Below, in pieces: positions 46,901 through 60,500 of a DNA stretch of 64,000 nucleotides (position 1 is its first letter; each line of letters begins with the position of its first letter). The stretch is from Lithospermum erythrorhizon. Taxonomy: Eukaryota > Streptophyta > Magnoliopsida > Boraginales > Boraginaceae. The stretch lies in contig JADFUC010001683.1 in NCBI GenBank assembly GCA_019722365.1, positions 1,736,001 through 1,800,000 on the forward strand, in the 5' to 3' direction. Under the pieces are notes generated by a model. It saw only the letters and a list, made by a program, of their open reading frames with translations. It was not told where the DNA came from and did no database searches. A program made the position numbers and the translations under genes.

Positions 46901-49900
46901 TTCTTTTAGAAATGGAAAGTGCTCGCTCTGAAAAAATGTGCAAAATAAATAACTTCTGGAAAGCCAAAGTCAATTAAGAATGAAACATAATTCAATATAG
47001 TCTATAGAAAAGCAGAGCAGCAACATAAGATATTAATGGACTCACTGTGGGATGAGCAATGATGAACTTGACAGTATCCAACTTGAGTAGCAATTTTCCT
47101 GTCATAAACCTGTAAGAACTTCTTAGATAGGATGAAGAGTCCAACAACTACTCAGGCGCCAAGGAAATTTTGCTAAAAAATAGAATAATTGCACACCCGG
47201 ATGCCAGCTCCCAGAATAGACTTAAAGTCTGGTCAATAACTTCTTCACTCTACAGTAAGAGCACACCAAAGTTACGAACTATTAAATCAGGTAACTAAAT
47301 TCACCATTCATTGTTACCTCGGCATAGCATTTCAGGTTTGAGGCAATTTTCCTAACAAAGAAGTCCAACAACAAATGATGATCATGGAGTCCAAGTAGCT
47401 CAGACAGCCGTGCATATAACTGCTGCAAGTTAGAAGTGCTGAATCAGTTAGCAACAACTGATAACTTTCTTGTTTATGAAGACAACTTTAATTACCTTTG
47501 AAGAATGCATGGCCTGGTCACCTACATATGACCTCCTAACATGTTGAAAGAAGGCGAGAATAGCCCGATCAAGTCTTTGCTTGCTTATCTCACTATATCT
47601 CTGTCAAGCAACATTATGATTTATCAAATTACCTATATTTCTTGTGATAATTTGTTATGCTACCTGCTGAGCCCTTTTGAAAATGTAGTACTAAGGAACT
47701 ATTAGAGTAATGGACGAGTCCGGTCCAATTATTATTAGGCCACCCATCTAGGTATCTTGGAGGCTACTCTAGGTTTAGGTTTATTGTGTCTATAAATAAG
47801 ACACAACATTGTATTTCATATTGAAGTAATTATATTCAATAAAATATTATCTTTATATTACTCTAGCATTCTCAACAGGAACAAACCTATTAAACTCTAT
47901 CACGGTAATCATGAAAGCTAGGTATAAGCGTATAAGTATATAGTTAGAACTTCTATTTCAATCACCCAATGTATTCTGACACTCCACAAAGAAGTTATCA
48001 AAACTGTTATGTTATATTGCAGAAAACGGGTTGGTATAATGTTTCAACAAAATTATTCCAACATTTAGCAAGTATGACACAAAATTGAGTTGATGTGCTT
48101 TTAGCAAATTCATTACCTCATAGATATATTTCCATTATCATATATATTATATTTAGATTTGGTCCGAAATTAATTAACTTCTCTGTTTCTGATTATCTTA
48201 GTTATCAAAATTACTTTAGTTACTTTTAGTTACTATCAAAAAAAAAAAAAAAATTACTTTAGTTACTACTATTCATATTATTACTATTATTATTCAACTT
48301 GTTGAAAAACATTTAATTATCCAAACATGAAATTCGGTTTAAAAATCTATTTGTTCCAATTATAGATTAGTAGAGTACCTGACAGTGTGACCCGCTATCA
48401 GTGACATTCACTAGACGCAACACTCGAACTGAAAGTTCAGCATCAATTACTTCTTGCGCTTCCAGACTGCAGTAAGTAGACTCCGGATCATGAATTAAAA
48501 GTATTAAAGTATAAATCGTTTTTTAAGGAAATAAGACATAATACTCCCATTGACAACTTTTATTACCTACAGCCAACACTCTGTCTTGTTTTTAAAACAG
48601 CAGCAATTATATGGACAATCCAAGCAAGCTTGGCCTCTATCACAAATAATTCACCACTGTCAGCAGCCAGGAGTTGGGCTCTTTCCTATTAAGACAAATA
48701 ACTGAAAATTAACAAAATATGAAATTTTTTAAGGAGCATAGAAATCTTATCAACTGACAACTGGAGTGTACCGTGTATATCTGTAATATGGGATCCAAGA
48801 TATTTATAATAAACATGCTACTGCTTTCATACTGCATAACACGAGAAATTAATCATCATTAATTTACAGTTGCAAAATGATCAAGAAAATAAGACGAGCA
48901 TGAGATGTCAAATGGAATTTATACCTGAAATCTGCAAAGAGATGGAAAGCAATCGAGCTGGTCTTGAAGAAGCTCGACATTGTCCAATGGATTTTCTGAA
49001 AGGTCATCTGGTATAGCAGACTACAGTAGAAATAGCAGGTAAGATGCTGGTTCCATAAGTTAATTATCTGCCTTTAGGAAGAAAATTTACAGCAGTACCT
49101 GTGCAGCATCCAATCTTGACGTGATAAAACCTTCCACGATTTTTGGAACAAATTGATCAAGCATGCTTGGCACATCACTCTTCAGATATGGTACAGCACT
49201 TACCAGCCTAGACCATAAACCTAACAGGTAATAAACACTGTTGCTGGCCCACTGCAATGATATAGGACAGAATAACTCAACAAGACAGAGAGATCAAAGA
49301 CAAACACGTTTTTACGAATGTATGGAAGGATGTTCACTGAGAACAGTCAGCTACTGGTATCTCACCTGCCATGACTGCAAGGATTTAGAGGTAAATTCTG
49401 CTACTAATCGTATCCAATCACCGTAGCCATCCGTGCTCGCTAGCTCTGATAACTATCCCAAAATACTAACTCAGCACACACAAATTAATACTTTAAATGC
49501 AGATAACATCTCTCTGAGCATAAAAAAGAACCTGATACCCCTCAAAGGCTCAAACTACAGGCTAGAAACAGTCAGGACACAAAGTGTTAACAACTTGAGA
49601 TCAAAAAGTATAAGGTCGAGGAACAATGAAGTGTGATTGATATAGGTATTTATTAAGCCAAAACAAAAGTGAACAATCTATAACAAAAAATAAATGTGTG
49701 TATGTGTCTGTGAGAGAGGGGTAGAGAGAAAGGTCTGCTTCTTTAGTCTGTTAGTATGGAAAAATCAAGGGACTTATGATAGTATGAAACATTTTACCGA
49801 AAGCATACCTGATAACTAATTTTGAAGCGTCCAAGAAGACGGCAAAATTCATGATAGTTATCATGATTAGCAAGACCTGAACTCAAAGCATGCCAACTAT

Positions 49901-52852
49901 TGAATTAGTAGGAAATTAACAAAAATACCGACAGAGATAACAATCAAAGACATGCAGATTAGTAGATAAAGCAGTATAATTGAAAATTCTTGCAATTGAA
50001 TTGATAAAAATTTGTCTGATGGTTATGGGGCATCTACCTTGTCCAGTTCGTAAAATTTCTGTTGTGCCTGTCATTAGATGCTCCAAATATTTAGTACGAG
50101 CAGCATCATGTAAAAATAGAGATCGTCTTACAGACACCAGTCTTACTAAGCACTCCAAAGCCTAAAAAACAATAAGAACAAAATAAGAGAAGATGAATTC
50201 TCAATATTCAAGAATCTGCAAACTTAGCAAATCAAATTTCTTTTATCGAACACACATGGAGAAATTTATTCTGGACACATCACATGGTATCATGCTGAAG
50301 CTGCTTGAGGCAAGCTCCTTGTATACACCTTCAATGTACTTTAAATCAAGAAAAAACAATTTATTGAAATCTATGTCTCAAGAGTTGCAGAAGAATTTGG
50401 TACTTAGAGTATGTCAATAATTATCTGGCTAAAACATCTTAAAGATGGAGAATGAGAGCGAGGTAAAAGGGAGATGAACGCAGGCTTCCTTTTTTTCCCT
50501 TTTTTAAAAACCTAGTGGCTAATGTTTGAAGCCTTGACCTTTACCTTTACAAGTGAGTGTCTAACCACTACACCAAACCCCCCCACCCTGCATGCTTCTT
50601 TATTTACTAGTTGGTAGGCTCAATCATTCTGTGTTAGCACAAACCAAAATGTTTTTTCATCACAAACATGAAAATCTCATATAACCAACGTAATTGGTAA
50701 CTATATCAATAGACCAAAATCACAACTTAATTATAACTTGATATGGGTAGATGTCGTACAGATTGAACACAGAAACAGGTAAGACAATATATTTTTTGTT
50801 CAGATGAACCATCAATCCATACATACAGTTAAAAATCAAGAAGCCCTTACAGTATTTAAAATAATCATTGTAATATATAAACTAACCTCCTTAGACATAG
50901 GCGGATTTGTGATTGCATAGTAATCAAAAAAAATCTGCACGGTTGAAAATTCTTCAAAAAGTGGCCTCCAACCAGATGAAATCTGCAAAGACAAAACAAA
51001 TTAAACCATTTGAACTGACGTAACAGAACAAGATCCTTCTCACTTCCGGATAAACCACACGTTTGTGTTCTCTTAACAAAGCATCAGAAATACTCCGTAA
51101 CATTTACCTGAACAGTACCGAACTCTTCCGAACTTTCATCGATTGGTGTACCAACAAAGTCAAAAGACAAACATTTGAGAGAAAGAGACAGTGCTAACTC
51201 TTGAAGGTGGCTGATGTTGGCATCTGAAAGAAGACAACTAAATAGTTAATCAAATAATATCAACTACTGAAAAAAAGAATAGTTGTTACATTCACCATCT
51301 TTTTTTAGCTGATGTAAAGATGTCAGTGATATCTGGAAAATTTGGAATAACGATTGGTCCCTAAATGAACAGGCCACTCTTCGATGACGTGCTGAAGCCA
51401 TTCCTGGATTGCACTGGGAATTCAGAGTCAAGTGAGATCACGTAACAAAAGAGAACAAGCAACATAGATAAGCTATAAAAAAGAAAGTGTGTACGATAAA
51501 ATTATTTTAATGTTTATTATATATAACCGACTCTAAACTAATTTTATGAACCAAATATAGTCCTAGACTATTTTCTATAAAATCCCATCGTACTTATTAC
51601 ATGACAAAATCTGCAAGAAGGAGAGGACCGTATATGCAGTAAGTCTGACCTCAAGTTTTATCCTTTATATCAGAATCTTCTAAATATAAGTAAACAGTAA
51701 TAAGATAAAAACTGCTAGAGATATCGGGAGCAAATGTTCACTTCATATTGATGGAGTGGCCAGTTTGACGAGAGACTCTCAAGCATACATCATTGATAAT
51801 GATTGGTTGAGGAAAAAAAGTATAGGAAGAGGCATCAACCTGATTCATCTCACCAACAAGCTCATTCAAGATCTTTAACCCAATGGCATAGTGGCCTGAT
51901 GTTGCCTGATAAGGATACGAAATGTCAGAAACAAGAACTCTCAAAGACAAGTCAGATATGTCATACATGCATAATAGCTACAGACTTCTCAGTGGTGACA
52001 CAACGAGAACATTCATCAAACATGCAAAGTGGAACATAAAGCTGAAAATGGATATCATGACTTATAAAATGATCACTAATCTTAATAGACTTTTCTAAGT
52101 TATTGTAGGGCCTCTACAATGGGAAGTGATCATTGATAAAAGGTCCCATGTTAGAACTCTCAACCCACAAACAATGCTCATCAAAGATATCAGCATATTA
52201 GTATAATATACTACTTCGCCCAGGTCAATCGTGTATACAAATACACATCAAGGTTCTGTAACTTTAGCAACTATAAACTGAAATATCATATTTAGGGTAT
52301 TACCTGGTTCAAAAAGTTAATAGTGTCTTTAACCACATCTCTGAATTTATCATCACCAAGCCACCCAAACTTGGTAACTCGACATAAAACTCGAATTAGA
52401 GATCCAAGAACAAAAGGCTGCAACTCAGGTCCTCTGGTTGCTAGATAGTTAATAATGTAGTTTCCTTCAAAGAAAGTCAAAGAAAAAATGTTTAGATAAC
52501 CTTACAACATTAAATAGTATAACAAATTCTAGCATCTACAATATATCTATTTTGCAACTCATGATTACATCGCTGTCGCTAAACATGAAACAAGGAAAGA
52601 AAATTTACGAATATCAAGGCGCATCTGCAACGAGAGACTATGCTCAGTAACTTGCTTTAACAAGCTCGAACTAGCCAACATCAGTGCATATGGAGAAGAT
52701 GCATTGTCCAATATATATTGACATTGTGGAATGTACTCGACATTTGCAGAGAAGCATTTCAATTGACTCTCTGCATGAGCTCGTTCTGCAGAGTCTTGTG
52801 TGTTGTAGAGCCTCTCGCACAGCAGTTCCAACTGTGCCAAGCTCTCCATCAT
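40951..52852 (-). CDS. XPO7: Exportin-7 (RanBP16-like) karyopherin, 28 coding exons, intact
   Basis: An importin-beta superfamily nuclear export receptor that binds Ran-GTP and cargo at the nuclear pore. Coding exons: 52852-52609, 52464-52304, 51905-51840, 51413-51296, 51223-51108, 50982-50887, 50161-50038, 49876-49809, 49452-49366, 49251-49099, 49020-48925, 48831-48772, 48685-48567, 48466-48379, 47600-47496, 47422-47318, 47249-47197, 47109-47046, 46927-46793, 46172-46060, 45984-45891, 45392-45173, 44980-44850, 43917-43771, 43128-43000, 42297-42196, 41412-41374, 41088-40951. All introns are GT-AG and every phase matches, giving about 1,055 residues, the normal plant length. Landmarks are MESLAQLE at the start (importin-beta N-terminal domain), [74 protein letters not shown] and [12 protein letters not shown]. 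Two ATGs are adjacent (52852, 52849); the second matches the family start. Confidence 0.95.
42966..42978 (+). repeat. 13-base poly-C run (poly-G in the exportin-7 transcript)
   Basis: An unbroken run of 13 C on the plus strand. On the gene strand it is G13, starting 22 nt downstream of the exon end at 43,000. Confidence 0.9.
44757..44822. repeat. 19-bp direct repeat, 47-bp period, next to an exportin-7 exon
   Basis: TCTTTGTGCAGTCACCAGA occurs twice (about 44,757 and 44,804), indicating a local tandem duplication just downstream, in gene sense, of the exon ending at 44,850. Confidence 0.6.
45469..45539. repeat. Perfect 16-bp inverted repeat (71-bp hairpin) in an exportin-7 intron
   Basis: Arms 45,469-45,484 (TTCCCATGAACCAGAA) and 45,524-45,539 are exact inverted complements. 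Extra TGTCA/TGACA pairing sits inside the loop. It lies in the intron between the exons ending at 45,891 and starting at 45,392. It may be a tiny MITE or a small-RNA precursor. Confidence 0.6.
47700..47877 (+). mobile_element. Solo-LTR-like element in exportin-7 intron 14
   Basis: A 178-bp segment is flanked by the 5-bp direct repeat GGAAC (47,695-47,699 and 47,878-47,882). It ends in CTCAACA, has a TATA-like TATAAATAAG at 47,791, AATAAA at 47,838, and short inverted ends (TAGAGTAAT / ATTACTCTA). These are marks of a small LTR oriented opposite to the gene. Its left end begins TA instead of TG, so the border may be decayed. Confidence 0.45.
50490..50590 (-). mobile_element. tRNA-derived SINE head in an exportin-7 intron
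   Basis: On the minus strand TTTGGTGTAGTGGTTAGACA resembles a tRNA A box, and about 45 nt on GGCTTCAAAC resembles a B box, as in plant SINEs. It lies in intron 6. The tail towards lower coordinates is an A/G-rich run. No flanking target duplication was located. Confidence 0.5.
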
Positions 52853-52904
52853 AAAGCAAACTAACCAAATTCGCCTTTAAGATATTCAGATGATCAGCCA
52901 ACAC

Positions 52905-53704
52905 CTAAAAAATTGAAGTTTGCAAACAATTTTATAAGGCATGGTTGCATAAACACATCAGGCATACATTTCCACAAGAAAACATATAAACATTGCAGGC
53001 ACTGGAATATTTAGTAAATCAGTAACCTCATAACATCTATGATGTGGAAACAGCTATTGCATTGGAGGGAAACTATGTATAAATTTTCAAAGTGTGTATT
53101 GAGTTTTGCTCCAACTTCAACAGCATGAAGCCTCAAACAAACACACCTTAAGGAAATCACATAAAAACAGTCGCTCAACTGTTCATTCCTATCTCAACAG
53201 CATTAAACGAAAATACACATTTTTTGCAGAAATCCGAAAACCGTAATCAAATCCAAATTAGGAACCCCCCTTCACAGCTCCAAATTCCACAAATTAAATC
53301 CAAAATCCCTATTACTTTAACGCTTAATCACAATCAATTCTTGTTTCCCCTACGAACCTACATTCAAATACTGGCAAAAGCACAAAACCCAACCAAAAAG
53401 TCGATCAACACAAAAATATAAATTACTCAAAAGCCATTACACAATAGGGTATATTACAAAACAATTTACTTATCAGAAAAATGTAACAATGTGAAGCTCT
53501 ACTGAAAATTCCCAACAAAAAATGATCACAATTAACATAAAAATGTAATCTTTTTTATGAAAAACTATTCAAAAGTTCAATTAACATCAAATATCAAAAA
53601 TAAAAAGCCCAATTACCATAAAAGATCAAAAATATACATTACCCAAGTTCAAGAATCTAGGAAATTAAAATATAATATGGTCAATTAGGAAGCAATTTAC
53701 TTAC
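52905..53704 (-). other. Probable 5'-UTR intron of exportin-7
   Basis: A clear acceptor (TTCAATTTTTTAG|GTG) precedes the start exon at 52,905, leaving about 50 nt of 5' UTR before the ATG. A matching donor (TTTTAG|GTAAGT) lies at 53,704. A diverged duplicate of the donor region lies about 230 bp downstream inside this intron. The first exon would be non-coding, near 53,705-53,880. Confidence 0.5.
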
Positions 53705-53765
53705 CTAAAAAATGCAACAATGTGAATCTTTAATTGAATTTTTCCAAAATGAAATAATCTGAGTA
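53400..53765. repeat. Tandem duplication (~230-bp period) spanning the exportin-7 5'-UTR donor
   Basis: Segments at 53,400-53,530 and 53,625-53,765 share caatttactta, aacaatgtgaa and aaatgat/aaataatc phrases in the same order. Only the copy at 53,704 keeps a consensus GT donor (AG|GTAAGT); the other reads TGATAAGT. Confidence 0.5.
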
Positions 53766-53879
53766 AAATATCAATAACATTAATAAATTAAATGGAGTTA
53801 TTACTTTGTGTATATAAAGAGCTGAAACATGTGTTTCTTGCTAGTCAAACTCTGGAAGTTGCAAAAACCTAAATAAACC

Positions 53880-54571
53880 ACGGTTATGACCAGACATAGA
53901 ATGTTTTTTACTTTCGATTAGAATTGAAATGTCTTATAATATTTTTTAATGTTTTATTCATTTTTAACCTTTTGTTTTTAAGTAATCCCAAAATAAATAC
54001 GTGAAATGTTTCTGCTAGCTAATGATTATTCCTGAACTATCGATTTTCAATTAGGTACTGAACAGTTTATACGTCACTAAATCTGCTTTATACGTTTAAA
54101 ACTTTAAAACAAATAACGATCACTTTCTATTTCAAATTAAAACTTTCTCAAACACTACACTTAACATAATGGTATATTTTGAAATATTTTAACATATAGT
54201 TTTTTATAATAAATAAAATAAACAATTAACAAAGGCTAAGACTCGGAATTGAACCAATGAGGGTCTTTATTTCATAGGAACAAATGTATAACAAATTAAC
54301 AATCTAATTCAGTCTTCAAAATATAGAAAAACATGACTACTTGACTATTACAAGTTTTTTTCATACATCAATTATACATGCCATCAAGGCAAAAGTATAC
54401 AGATTCTCCAATAATTTTGGTATTCATGTACTATCTTGAACTTGCATCTACTCATAATCTCCCCCTTTTTTGTTATCAACCTATACCAATTCTTGACCAT
54501 TTTCATCTTGTACTAACAAATTTCTGCTGGATCATGTTGTGCTGTATGCTATTCTCCACCAAACTTGGAGT
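53880..54571. other. Spacer between exportin-7 and the ZIFL gene
   Basis: AT-rich, head-to-tail spacer holding the exportin-7 promoter and the ZIFL 3' UTR (both genes on the minus strand). No other feature can be supported. Confidence 0.4.
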
Positions 54572-57500
54572 TTATCCAACTACTTGCTCTCTCCTGTTGG
54601 GTGGGCGACGAGTAACCAAGAATGGTTTGAATGTCAACACCACCCCTATCGCCTCCATTACGTTTAAGATAAAGAAAATCGCCTGATTACCTGCATTTAG
54701 ATGTAACATTACAGTTGAATCAATGCCTTATTACCAAAGGAAGCAACACAGCATAATGTAGTCATTGAAAGCAATTGTAACTCGAAAAAGGGCATTGGTA
54801 TGATGAGTATAGCAAAGTCTGTTATCTGTTTTCTGCGTACAGAATAGCAGTACTATCTACATACAACATACACCAATAACCTACTTCCCCAATGCCTTCT
54901 GTGTTAAACTCCTACCTGCCGGAGGTGAAGTGGGTCAAATTGATCGCACACTTACCCCCTTGTGATAACAGAGACTTTCCAAATTGACCAAATCTCAAGT
55001 TTATGCAATACATGCTATGTCTATTTGGGTAAATATGGATTAAATTTGCAATGGTGGCTACACAAATTTTTATTTATTTTTAATCAACCCAGGTCATCTG
55101 TAGCTATCGAAATGAGTGAAATAAAATGCTGAATGACAGATTTCACTTTTAAGAGGGAAGAGAATAGGTTGTTATAGCAGGGCATGCATCTTAGGAGGAT
55201 CAATTACAAGGATATACCTGGAAGAAAAGCTGCATCCTGTCGTTTTTGTGCCCAGGAAAAACTGCAGACAGTTAAAACAAAGAGTTAAAATAATGTTCTT
55301 TCAACATATCCATCTCACCATATCTAGTACACAGTTATACTCAGTTCCTCACTTATACATCCGAAAGGACCAGCCAATCTTAATAGACGAGGTTAAAATA
55401 ACCTCCGAATGATGGTAAGAAAAATAAACTGAAAAACTGTGCTTACATAGTTCCAGCTCCTGCTGGACCTAAAGCTTTGCAAAATGACATTAAGGTCATG
55501 GAAATGCCATTTGCAGCTCCTCTTTCATGTTGTTCCTGTACCATTATCAGATAGTCAGAAAAAACAGGTGAAAATGGATCGCTACCTACATGTAGTCGAT
55601 AAAAGCAATTGTGAAAAAACAGTAATTATACACGTCTGAGAAACATAAATGTAAGCACATCTTAGTCTTATAAATTCATAATATGCATTGAAAACACAGA
55701 CCCAATAATGATTTAGAATGCCAAAGTTTGCTACAGATAAAAATTAGACATTCAACAGAGAGATATTATGGTTGGAAGATAAGTAGTCCTGCCTCATAAG
55801 TCCTACCTCGAGTATACAAAGAATGACAACTCAACAAAGGTTTAGGAATTGAGTAATTGCTGGTCAAAATATTTCCCCTGGAAAAACTTTGCCAAGGATA
55901 TATACTAGAAACACAACAAGTGAGAATCGCACAGCAAAGGATGTGCTAGATTTCATGCATTACACCTCTAAAACTGAAAGCCACTATTTGCAAGATCAAG
56001 AAGTTCTAAAAGTTGGAAGATGAATTAACATAGAGATTGAAGCACTTACCGCTAAAGCATTCTTCATCACGGATGCGCAAGTTACCACCACTGATAGTAC
56101 GGACCCAGATAGCATTGCAATATAGGGGTAAGACGCCAATAAAATGATCGACAGAACCTGCAAGGAAATCAATCACAAACCACGTCGGTTGATTTAACAA
56201 GTTAATTGACAGCAAACTTCAGTTGTCATCTTGATGAATGTATGCGACTAGGGTCAGATGCTCACCCCACATATTTGGGCGACCCTTATAGGACCAAGAG
56301 CTCTTTCTACTACTGGATAAAGACCAAGTTGACTTACCAAAAGACCAAAACCTAAAATGTTATTGAGCACAGAGTTAGTTAACCAATTAAAGAGCCATAA
56401 TGTATTATGAAAGTGACAATCACACAAAATTAAGAGGAAGCATAATCAGTCACTATTTCGTTAGACACAAGCTTAATAATCATTTACACTAACTTAAATG
56501 GCTGTTATGCTTTCATACAAAAACTGCATGTTTCTGATCCAGTAAGTGTATGGAAACTTCTCAATAATAGTAAAGACAATTACTTGGGGAAATGGAATCT
56601 AAGGCAATTGGCTAGGACTGGGTTTTTTAGAAGATACAATGTTTCCGATCTCCTCGACGTTAATTAATATATTGAGCAAAAAGAAATATGAAAGAAAAAG
56701 ACATGGATGGATATGTTGTTCGCAACTGGCCAAGTCTGATGTTAAGAATGTGCACAGCTACATGATACGTTCTCTCATAGGGAAAAGATTTAAAGACTCA
56801 AAAAGGTTAACTCTAATGGTTAACGGTCCCATTAATCACATACCTGATACAGCAAGAATTTCACCAACTCCATCAGTTGTATAACCTAAACCACCAAATT
56901 TTGGGGGGCTCACAGCCCATAGGGAGAATATCTAGAGAAATGAAAAAGGAGTTATATGAGATATGGAGGAACTGGCAAAAATAGACATAGCAATATAAGA
57001 GCTATTACAAATTGAGATTCAAACATATAAATGTAGCTGGCTTGGTATTGGCAACAGGTCTACAACATATGATTGTAGCTCGTATATTCAGCTTATAGAC
57101 TATCTGTGACAGCCTTAATCCACTAATCCTTATGGCAGTGGCTAAATTCGGGTTCTATGCAAGGATACACTTGAATGACGCCTCTATACAATATGCCGAT
57201 TTGAGAGTTCAATCAGCTCATTTTCATCAAATCTTAGATTTGGGTACATATTGATCTATTTGCTCCAGTAGTTTCTCAGTACTATTCCGAATAAATAATC
57301 TGAGGAGAAGTCACATTTCACATGGATTGATTATCATCATTGGGCTCGAAATCATTCTCAAAACCAAACATATCCATCCAAATGCAACTCATATTCATGG
57401 GGTGAGTTTTATAACATAGAAATTCTGTTAAATCAGAATCAACAAACCAGACAATGGGTCTTAAGAAACCTATATTTATGTTACGGAATTTTCTGAATGT

Positions 57501-60500
57501 TAAACAGTTCATATATGGACCTAGAGTCAGATATTAGAGACAGAACATGATCGTGGAGAAACAATCACCACTCTGTAATTTTTACTGCTAACTTAAGTGA
57601 GGTCAAATGGCTCTCAAGTTTCCTGATGTGAAGGTCTAAAACAGATTTAATGTGGACTTGGAGTTGAACATACATCCATTTAGCTCCAGAAAATAAGCAG
57701 GTATACCAATCAAGACATAGAACCTAAGCATCTAGCATCTAGCCGTGTCTTGGTATTGGTAATGAGGAGAAAACTAGATGCTCGACTAGAATATATACGA
57801 CTGATATAATAAAAGACAGAATCACAGCTTTTTGGTTACCATACCTCACTGTACGACATATCATGGAGAGAGAAAACACAGTACACTATAATGGATGACA
57901 TAAGGGACCAATTCCTGAATAGGCTCCACTTGGAGGTTGGTTGCTGATCTTCTTTTATTGTTGCAGACTCCAACGATTCATACACATCATCAGCTGAGAT
58001 GCTGCTTTCTATCTTGTGGTTGTGAAGTGTTTCTGGGAGGTGAATTGATGAGTAAATACAACATTGTTCAACTAAATAGTATACTAAGTCCCACTGAAAT
58101 GAAATACAATTACTTTCTGGGAGTCTAAAGCAAAAAATTAGCACAACAAGTGCAAAGAGGGATGTAACAAGGCAAGGCAAGAAATAGGGAAACCTTCCAA
58201 ATAGTTTAGATAAAGGTAAAGTTTAGTTTATAACTACTTAAACCAACTTAGGGTGAGAGAGAAAAATTTACCTTCCAAACAAAGAATCTGGTGAAAATAT
58301 AGCTGGATATTTATCTGCGGGCTTTTTTTCAAACACATAATAAGATGATTAGATTAATTCTGATTTCTCCTCTTAGTATAAAAGCGGAAATAAATCAACC
58401 ATAAAGAACATCATCCTTCGCTGCTTAATTAAAAGTTACAAACATGCACTAAAAGGATTTTGCAAAAATATTGTTAAGATATTAGCATAAACTCATATCA
58501 TCTGAAAAATTTCAACGATAAGATAAACATACCTGTGCAAGGAACCCCCCTAGGACTGGTCCAATGATCAATCCTATCCCCCAAGCTGTACTGAACTGTG
58601 AATTGACATCCCGTCAGGACACATCTATAGAGCACTAGTTTGTGTAAATGAACTCTAAACATTGATCTTTTGTGTAACTTATAGAATACAACCTGATCAT
58701 AAGTAACCTTTCATCTTACATGTTTCGAAAGCATATACGATTGTTTTGGAATACGAAGAAAGTTTAGGCTCACTTAAAAGTATCCTTCAGGAATACATTT
58801 CTTTTCTAACTACGTTTAAGATGCTTTTTATTAAAAATTTAAGCATTATACTTACTGATGCCAATGCCAAGGCTTGATATTCTGCATTGAAGATTTCTAC
58901 TGCATAAGCCTAGAAGAAGCATAAATAAAGAATAAAAGTTGAGTATAGAGCCCAATTAGAAGAGAGGGTGAGATGGGGGAAGTCAAATACTGAAACCTTT
59001 AGTGGTCCAAGCAAGCCATTCAAAAATCCAAGAAGAAACCTTGTGGAGATAGCCATCCAAAAGTTGACACTAAGACCAAATAATGTGTTGAAAACAACCC
59101 TGAAACCAAGAGAACATCGATTTTACAACATATACATAAACTTACTATATATTTATTATCTATGACGAATGATTATGCAGCGTACACTGTAATGGTGCCT
59201 ATGATTATAACTGGCTTTCGACCATATTTATCTGACACTATCCCCCAGAATACTGATGTAAGAGCTCTTCCAAACATATAGGCAGATGCTACAAGGAGTA
59301 TAAGATGTTTGAGAGTACCTCAATACACAGATCAATACATTAATGGTACAGCAATATCAATATACAGAATACGAAAACAATGTTCGCCCACCTACATAAC
59401 CCGCATAGTATCCGATGTCTTCTTCTCTCTTTGCAATATGCAAATCCCTTATCTATGAAAAGGTTAAAAAAAACAATTCTGATTAAAACTACCTAGTCAA
59501 TCAAATTCTTTTCTGATTTCTGAGTGAAGCTAAACAAATCGAAATGGATCAAGAGCTTACCATAAAATAAAGGTACGGGAAGAGAGACGATATTGGAAGT
59601 GCTGGAAAAAAAATCAAAGAACTGGTGAAACAAAAAGAATCTGAACATGTTGAAACACTAACATAAGTGAAAACTCATCGAAGACAATCTTGATCAGAGT
59701 GGTTTACAATATCACATGACTAGGAGAGATTAGACCATATTGAAGCTTCATTTTCAGTTGTACATAGCACGCCTTCAGTAAGAAAACAGCAAAAAGACGA
59801 TACAAGTATGCGCTACAGTTGATAAGTATGCATTACATGAAATATGACATAATTTCTATCATTGAACTACAAAATAGGTCATCAATGCTGATCAAGAAAA
59901 TTAGGACCCAAAACTGTAACAATATGGACAAACTTTGGCACCTGCAACCTGCTTAGTATAGCTCCAACTAAAAATCTGAATATAAATCCATAGTTTAACA
60001 TATTTAACACCATTCTGTTGGTCCATTTAGCTCTTACCTGAACTGTTTTCAACATTCAAGCGTAACATAACAAATTGAAACCATAAACTGGCCTTTTCGT
60101 GCAGCGTTTACAAGATCAAAATCATTTTCCTCCAAGAATTCTTTAACATTTAAGTTGAATTGTTCCTAAGAACTCAAATGAGCATGTCACTTCTCAAACT
60201 CAAGAAACGGTCTATTGAGAAACCAATCGGCTTTAGTATGGACCCGCATGGATTCTTATAACTGCATTCTTGTATCCATCATTCGAAACACATTGCCTCT
60301 TTGAAGAAAAGATCATTTGGTTATGTACCTCAATACAAACATAGCCTTCTGGAGAACTACCACTCTGGGGTTGTTCAAGAAACATAACACATAAAAAACA
60401 ACCACCCCTCATATTCAAATTGATTCAACTTTTACTTAGTTATATCACCATGCATGCTCCCCTAGTACCCTCTTACTCTTTATATTCCACACGAACTTTT

